A DNA stretch of 64,000 nucleotides from Celoporthe dispersa. Its lineage: Eukaryota; Ascomycota; Sordariomycetes; Diaporthales; Cryphonectriaceae. How positions within the stretch are numbered: the first letter of the stretch is position 1; each line of letters starts with the position of its first letter. A program made the translations under genes and the position numbers. Under the pieces are notes generated by a model, which was given only the letters and a program-made list of their open reading frames with translations, searched no databases and was not told the DNA's origin. This document shows positions 59,001 to 64,000 of this stretch, piece after piece. The stretch spans positions 2,790,001-2,854,000 of the forward strand of contig WAID01000006.1 in the NCBI GenBank assembly GCA_016584495.1, written 5' to 3'.

Positions 59001-59200
59001 ATCACAACCGCAGCCTTCGGCCCTCCTGTCGACCTCATCAACCTCGCCATCTCTATGTCTTGCCGCCACTGAACGGAACGGTCTCTCCGTGGTGTCCACC
59101 CCCTCCCGGCCCGACCCTCTGCTTATCGACATCTCGCATCGGAGCGACGCGATTGCGCTGAACAGGTGCAAGACGCACCGCGATATCACAACACAGCAGG
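56067..59200. other. Long intergenic region and probable 5' leader of the BOI gene
   Basis: About 3.1 kb with no gene supported. A GTAC/ATAGTAC-rich stretch lies at 57169-57190. From about 57960 to 59200 the strand is strongly pyrimidine- and CTC-rich ((CTC)8 at 58904-58927), which fits a long 5' UTR, possibly spliced, in front of the ATG at 59201. Confidence 0.5.
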
Positions 59201-62200
59201 ATGGCAGCTCCGGGAGCAGCAAGGCCCGAGGTGGGCGACATCCTCTGGTCATCCGTAAGTCACCACTCCAGACCGCAATTGAACAATCCCACTTGGTGAG
59301 ATGAGCTGTGGGTTTTCGGCTCTGGGGGTCCCCTAATGGCAGCCAGGCATTGGCCGCGTTGCCCTTGGTATTCGTCAGACCTCTTTCTCTCTCTCGCGCG
59401 CCAGACCAGGAGGACAGCTGAGGCTCGTCTTGCCACCTCGACCTGACCTCGCCTGTCCACTGCGGTGCGCGCGTGTATCGTCGACTGCCGAGATTTCGAA
59501 ACCCTCAAACGACATTCCAGTCGCTAACCTTGCTTGCCCGAATCCTTGAATAGATGACTTCACTGCCCGAAGTTCCGATGAACTGAGCCTGGCAAAGGGC
59601 GATCGAGTCGAATTGGTCGAGAGGGATGATGAGTTTGGGGACGGTTGGTTTCTGGGGAAGCATTTGACCAACGGGAACAGCGGCCTCTTTCCAGAAGGTA
59701 TGTTCAAGCTCGTTTGTGCCTTCCCACCTGCGGATGTGGCTCCCGACTTCCAAATACTTCCGATCGCCTGGCCAGCACATTCGACCTTCAAAGAAAACTC
59801 ATCACTGCAAGCTGCAAGCCCCCTTCGACAATCACGCCTTGTGTCGCCACAGAGGCTTTTCCATTCCTGCTGCGGCTTGTGCTGGCTCACCCTGCTCCAG
59901 TTCACTGACCTCGAAAACTATCACAGTCTATACTCGCCCTGCGCCCAAGAACATCACCACTGCGATTCCTTCGAAACCACCTGCTAAGGACCCAGAACCG
60001 CAGCCCATCTCTCCAACCCACACTACCCCCACAGCGATCTCGTCCGAGCAAGCTCAGCCTTCGTCGTTACCGGCCCAATCAAGCCCAACCCCGCCACCGT
60101 TGACGTCGGTTAGTGTTCCCAACGTCGCGGCCACAAGCAACTCGCAGTCTACTTCTGGGATCGGACATCCTGCCCTTCACGAGACCCTGAACGTTATCGA
60201 CGAGCACATCGACGACTTGCGTTTGGGCCCGGGGAATGGCAGCTCGCGGACAATCAACGACTCTGGAAGCGAATACAGTTCACACATAGGCCACAGGCTA
60301 TCCTACATTCAGGGCGAGGAGACGGACGAAGAGGAGGAGGGCACCCATTCTCGTCTCGAAGTGGAGTCCTGGAACGCCGACCAGGTTGCCGAGTACCTCT
60401 TCACATCGGGCGTCGAGAAGCACCATTGCGAGGTCTTCCGAGACCAGGAGATCTCCGGAGAAGTGCTGCTGGGTATGGACCAGACGTCACTTTTCATCAA
60501 GGCCTTTGATCTCGGCTCTGTCGGGAGACGTCTGAAGACCTGGCAAAAGATCAAGGCTCTACAGGACGAAGTCAGCGGTCTCGGTAGCGGGCGGAGGGGA
60601 ACACAGTCCTACGGCAGTGAAGCAGGCTCTGAGAGCGGAAGGAGGACAAGGAGTCGGAACAACACGGTCACTGGCTCTATCGGCTCTATCAGCAAGCTAC
60701 CGCCTATCGACGACAGGCCTCTGTCGCAGCAGAAGCGCCGGTCTATTGCATCAACGCCTAAGCTCGACCCTACTGCCGTCCCGGGGTCTCCGGCGTCACA
60801 GAGGATCCTGGACAGCCCGACGAGACCCAACCACGAGAAGCGACCGTCGGCTGCCTCTATCCGCGATCTTCACCATTCCAGGAGACATTCGTCCACCGAA
60901 TACCGGGTTACTGGCACAGCGATTGGAAATGTTGCCAGCTCTACCCCGAAGTTGATTTCTAGTGGAACCTTTCCTCAGGCAGAGCAGGCTCATAAAAAGC
61001 AGCCCTCCTTCGACCGAAACTGGACACTTGGGGGCGCCTCGGTCTCGGCCAGGCCTGGCTCTGGCTCGAGGCCGCTCTCCGGTACTGGCTTCCTGTCAGC
61101 CGACCCCGACCTGCAGGACTCGGCTGTCGACCTCGACCGCGGCTACTTCTCCAGCACGGAGGGCGGGAAGCTGCGGAACGTACTGAAGAAGCGTGATAGT
61201 GTGGCGTCACACAACCGGAACACGAGTTACACAGAAGAGCAGAGGGTGAGGAGCGCAACTGCCATGGCGCGCCACTCGAGGTTTGGCAGCTTCGGCTCGG
61301 CTCGAGGAGAACCACTATCGCCAGCGGCGCAGAAGTATTACGGCGCCGCGGCGTCGGCGGCTGGAAATCATAGGAGGACACTGTCGACAACTACGACCGA
61401 TTCGCTGCGCCCTGTGCTACCAAGCAAGGACCCGCCTCCGGCCGTCACGAAACTAGATAACATCTCCGCCGACAATCTGACAGTGTCCCCCTTGACACCG
61501 GTCTCACCAGGGAAGGGACAGGGCATGGATCTGAAAGGCCCGCTCAAGGTCCCAGGGTTGAGGGCCATCTCTGATGCAGTGACCGGCCAGGGAGCGAGCA
61601 AAGGTCGCGCCGAGTCTAGACTCCCCTCTCAGGGACTCCCCGCTGCAGTCTCCCTCCAGGACTGGGTCCAGCACCCCCAGCGTTGGTCCCAGCTTCGAGA
61701 TGGATTCGCCTGACACGACCAAGAGCCCCAGTACTATGGCCACTGTGACGAGCAAGGGCAGCAAGAAGAAGTCCAAGAAGGACACCAGTGCGTACACACG
61801 TGGCCTGCTGAAGTTGTCTCCACGCGAGGCGATGGTGGATGCCGACTACAGCGGCTGGATGAAGAAGAAGAGCAACACACTTATGACGACATGGAAGCCA
61901 CGACTTTTCGTTCTCAAGGGCAGGCGGCTTGCCTATTATTATTCGGAGGATGATGAACAGGAGAAGGGCCTCATCGACATTTCATTCCACAGAGTGCTCC
62001 CGGCAGACAACGAACGACTGACGGGCCTCCACGCGACACTCACCGGCGCAGGGAGCACCCCTACGATACCTGCCAACACCACCGTACCGACACTTGCTGA
62101 TGCCCAAGCCAGCATCGACATCAGCTCCACGCCCGACTCCATCTTCATCTTCAAGCTCGTCCCTCCTCGAGCTGGTCTGTCCCGGGCTGTCAACTTCACG

Positions 62201-62587
62201 AAGCCGACTGTCCATTACTTTGCCGTCCCGAACATCAAGCAGGGTAGGCTGTGGATGGCGGCTCTGATGAAGGCGACTATCGATCGCGACGACACGCAAC
62301 CAATTGTGACAAGCTACCAGCAGAAGACCATCTCGCTGCAGAAGGCCCGCCAGATGCGCCACAGGCCCCCGGCGCTGATGAACCTTGACGAGAAGGTGGA
62401 GGGCGATGAGGAAAAGAAGGCCGATGGCAAGCAGACAAATGGTGGCGGGCTTGGCATCTTCAACGGCACCGGCGAGGATAGCGCCATCTCGGGGCTCGAG
62501 AAGCTCGGGCTGTCCAGGGTCGGGAGCGAGAGGAGCAAGCAGTTCGAGAATGGCGAGGCCCCAGCGAACCTGCCGATGAGCGCGTAG
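59201..62587 (+). CDS. BOI1: Boi1/Boi2 (Pob1)-like polarity protein with SH3, SAM and PH domains, two apparent frame breaks
   Basis: Exons 59201-59254, 59554-59697 and 59927-62587; 952 residues with two breaks allowed for. SH3: GDIL then HDFTARSSDELSLAKGDRVE, ERDDEFGDGWFLGKHL and NGNSGLFPEVYTRPAPK (Pro-binding face). SAM: VESWNADQVAEYLFTSGVEK, LLGMDQTSLFIKAFDLGSVG. A Ser-rich linker follows, then PH: DYSGWMKKKSNTLMTTWKPR, LFVLKGRRLAYYYSEDDEQE, HYFAVPNIKQGRLWMAALMK. This order is diagnostic for Boi1/2, which act with Cdc42 and formins at sites of polarised growth and exocytosis. The frame is lost near 59243-59248 (one base short in the codons before the first intron) and near 61611-61625 (one extra), the latter between the linker and the PH half. 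Confidence 0.93.
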
Positions 62588-63792
62588 TGGGAGCTCTGAC
62601 AGCCACTGGCAGACCTACTTTCAATCCGAGTTGGTGGCCAGATGTGGAAATGGTATACTACTGGCCAGACGGCAAGATCTCTCTTCCTTTGAGCATCGAC
62701 AAAGTGCACCACAATTTCCTTGTTGTACCGACACCTGAATACCCCTTTCCCTTTACAGACTACCGGTAATGGATGTTTCATATACCCCCTTCATTAATTT
62801 TCGATTCTGTTACTACTCCTACTTCTTTACTTCTTTTCCGCGTGGCCACACCACCAGCAGAGGGACATTCGGAACAAGGGAATTCCGGGGGGCGGGGGGC
62901 GTTCAGAAAGCTTGAGGAACCTCATCACCGTCAGCAAGGGAAGGAGAGGAGAGATGGATGGGCCTCCTGCTGCTTGGCCGTGACGATACAGGTGGACGCG
63001 CGACGAACATATGCGGGTTCTGCTTGTCTTAGGAGGTGACTGGCTGCTCGAGCTTTTATGATATGAGGCGCCAGCTCAGGAGCGGCGTCGCGGGATCCGG
63101 GGAATAGCTGGTCGTTACCTGAGATTGGTCGTGCGCGGGCGGGCGGGCGGTAGTGTCTACAATGAGTAGGGAGTAGCAATTAAGTGTCTTGAATGACAAA
63201 CTTTTTGACACTCGGGTCTTGTTTGTGTATGGTTTCTCGTGTTGTGTTGTCCGGTACTTCGAAAGGCTTGCATGACCTGACTGTGATCCTGCTACTTGAT
63301 ATCTTTGTGTTGGGAGCCTGGAGCGAGGGGCACCTTGTATTGATTCACCATCTTCGTCTCCTCCTCTCCGGAGGAGTAAAGCGGTCAAGATGAGCCAGAA
63401 TCCTCTGCTATCTGTATCCATTTGTTCAGCAATGTACCGCTTTCATCATTATCAACGTAGCCATCATTGAGGACCCTACTAGACAGCCTATAGCTATAGA
63501 CCAAAGGTGTAATGATATCTTACTTCGGACCAGTCGTACAGCAGGATCCCCTCGTCATAGTGCAGGACAGGAATGGAGTAAACGCAGCTGGACCCTTTTG
63601 GCTGTCTTTGGGGTCGTATGGGAGTATCAGTCCTCGGCCTCTCGAACGACCGTGTCGGCTTCTCCATCTCGCCGAGCAGCCGAGGTACGTAAATGATTAT
63701 TTATGAACCCAATTATATCTCCATACTTGCCATCTGCCTTCCACCAACCTTACAATCGTAACCTTCCAGCCTGTCTTCAATATCGCTCAGCC
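62588..63792. other. Intergenic: BOI 3' region and promoter of the right-edge gene
   Basis: 1.2 kb with no gene seen. T-rich at about 62790-62840; the last 80 bp are pyrimidine-rich (ACCTTACAATCGTAACC), as expected for a short leader. Confidence 0.55.
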
Positions 63793-64000
63793 ATGACTGT
63801 AATCAACACACAGCACGCCAAGGACGTCCAGTCCATCAAGTCTCTGATCCAGGCGTTCTTCGACTCGATCAACGAAGCAGACACCAAGACCCTCCAGACC
63901 CATTTCTTCCCTTCTGCCGGCCTCACCATCGTCCGGCAGGACCCCCACTGCCGCCTGAACATTCCGATGCCGCCGCCGTCCCAGGGAGTCCTGGTACCAA
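63793..64000 (+). CDS. NTF2-like/SnoaL-type small protein, 5' part only
   Basis: ATG 63793 opens MTVINTQHAKDVQSIKSLIQ, AFFDSINEADTKTLQTHFFP, SAGLTIVRQDPH and stays open to the window edge (69 codons). A long amphipathic helix, then FFDSINEADxxxLQxxFxP, resembles the first helix and hairpin of NTF2-fold SnoaL-like proteins. No catalytic residue can be judged from the fragment, and the call rests on this pattern alone. Confidence 0.6.
   Translation, partial: MTVINTQHAKDVQSIKSLIQAFFDSINEADTKTLQTHFFPSAGLTIVRQDPHCRLNIPMPPPSQGVLVP

Overview
The window looks like an ordinary nuclear chromosome segment of a filamentous ascomycete (Pezizomycotina, most likely Sordariomycetes). The evidence is short spliceosomal introns (about 55-135 bp, mostly GTRAGT donors with CTRAC-type branch sites), GC-rich third codon positions, long pyrimidine- and homopolymer-rich intergenic DNA, and a fungal housekeeping gene set. 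I found no rRNA, tRNA, CRISPR array, virus, plasmid or intact transposon. I see no gene cluster that would make an undescribed system; the genes read as unrelated neighbours.

Layout, left to right. 1-1338 (-): BAHD-type acyltransferase cut by the window edge. 2426-4043 (-): secreted agmatinase/ureohydrolase. 4044-8708: gene-poor. 8709-11981 (+): 1061-residue disordered Ser/Pro/Arg-rich protein. 13176-14108 (-): U1 snRNP protein C. 14624-15655 (+): p24 cargo receptor Erv25. 16623-17466 (+): mitochondrial Sdh5. 18030-19833 (-): kinetochore Dsn1/Mis13. 21272-23003 (-): bZIP factor Atf1. 26373-27664 (-): GST-like protein. 29704-31437 (-): purine-cytosine permease. 31438-38552: about 7 kb with no supportable gene. 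38553-38780 (+): 75-residue protein. 41017-42616 (+): Cdt1 replication licensing factor. 43809-44384 (-): Mbf1 coactivator. 45030-46925 (+): DUF1365 membrane protein. 48489-49412 (+): GFA/CENP-V zinc protein. 49743-50556 (-): Cys-containing GPI-type surface protein. 52310-53966 (+): secreted FAD-linked oxidase. 54418-54748 (+): TFIIH subunit Tfb5. 55027-56066 (-): enoyl-CoA hydratase/dienoyl-CoA isomerase. 59201-62587 (+): Boi1/2-like SH3-SAM-PH polarity protein. 63793 to the edge (+): start of an NTF2/SnoaL-like protein.

The strongest anomaly is a genome-quality one. Ten of these genes carry 15 single- or double-base frame breaks inside otherwise perfectly conserved sequence. Twelve of the 15 are one base too many, and ten fall in mononucleotide runs of 3-6. 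With each break allowed for, every gene gives a length divisible by three and a normal family length. This points to uncorrected sequencing or assembly indels rather than ten pseudogenes, though raw reads are needed to decide.
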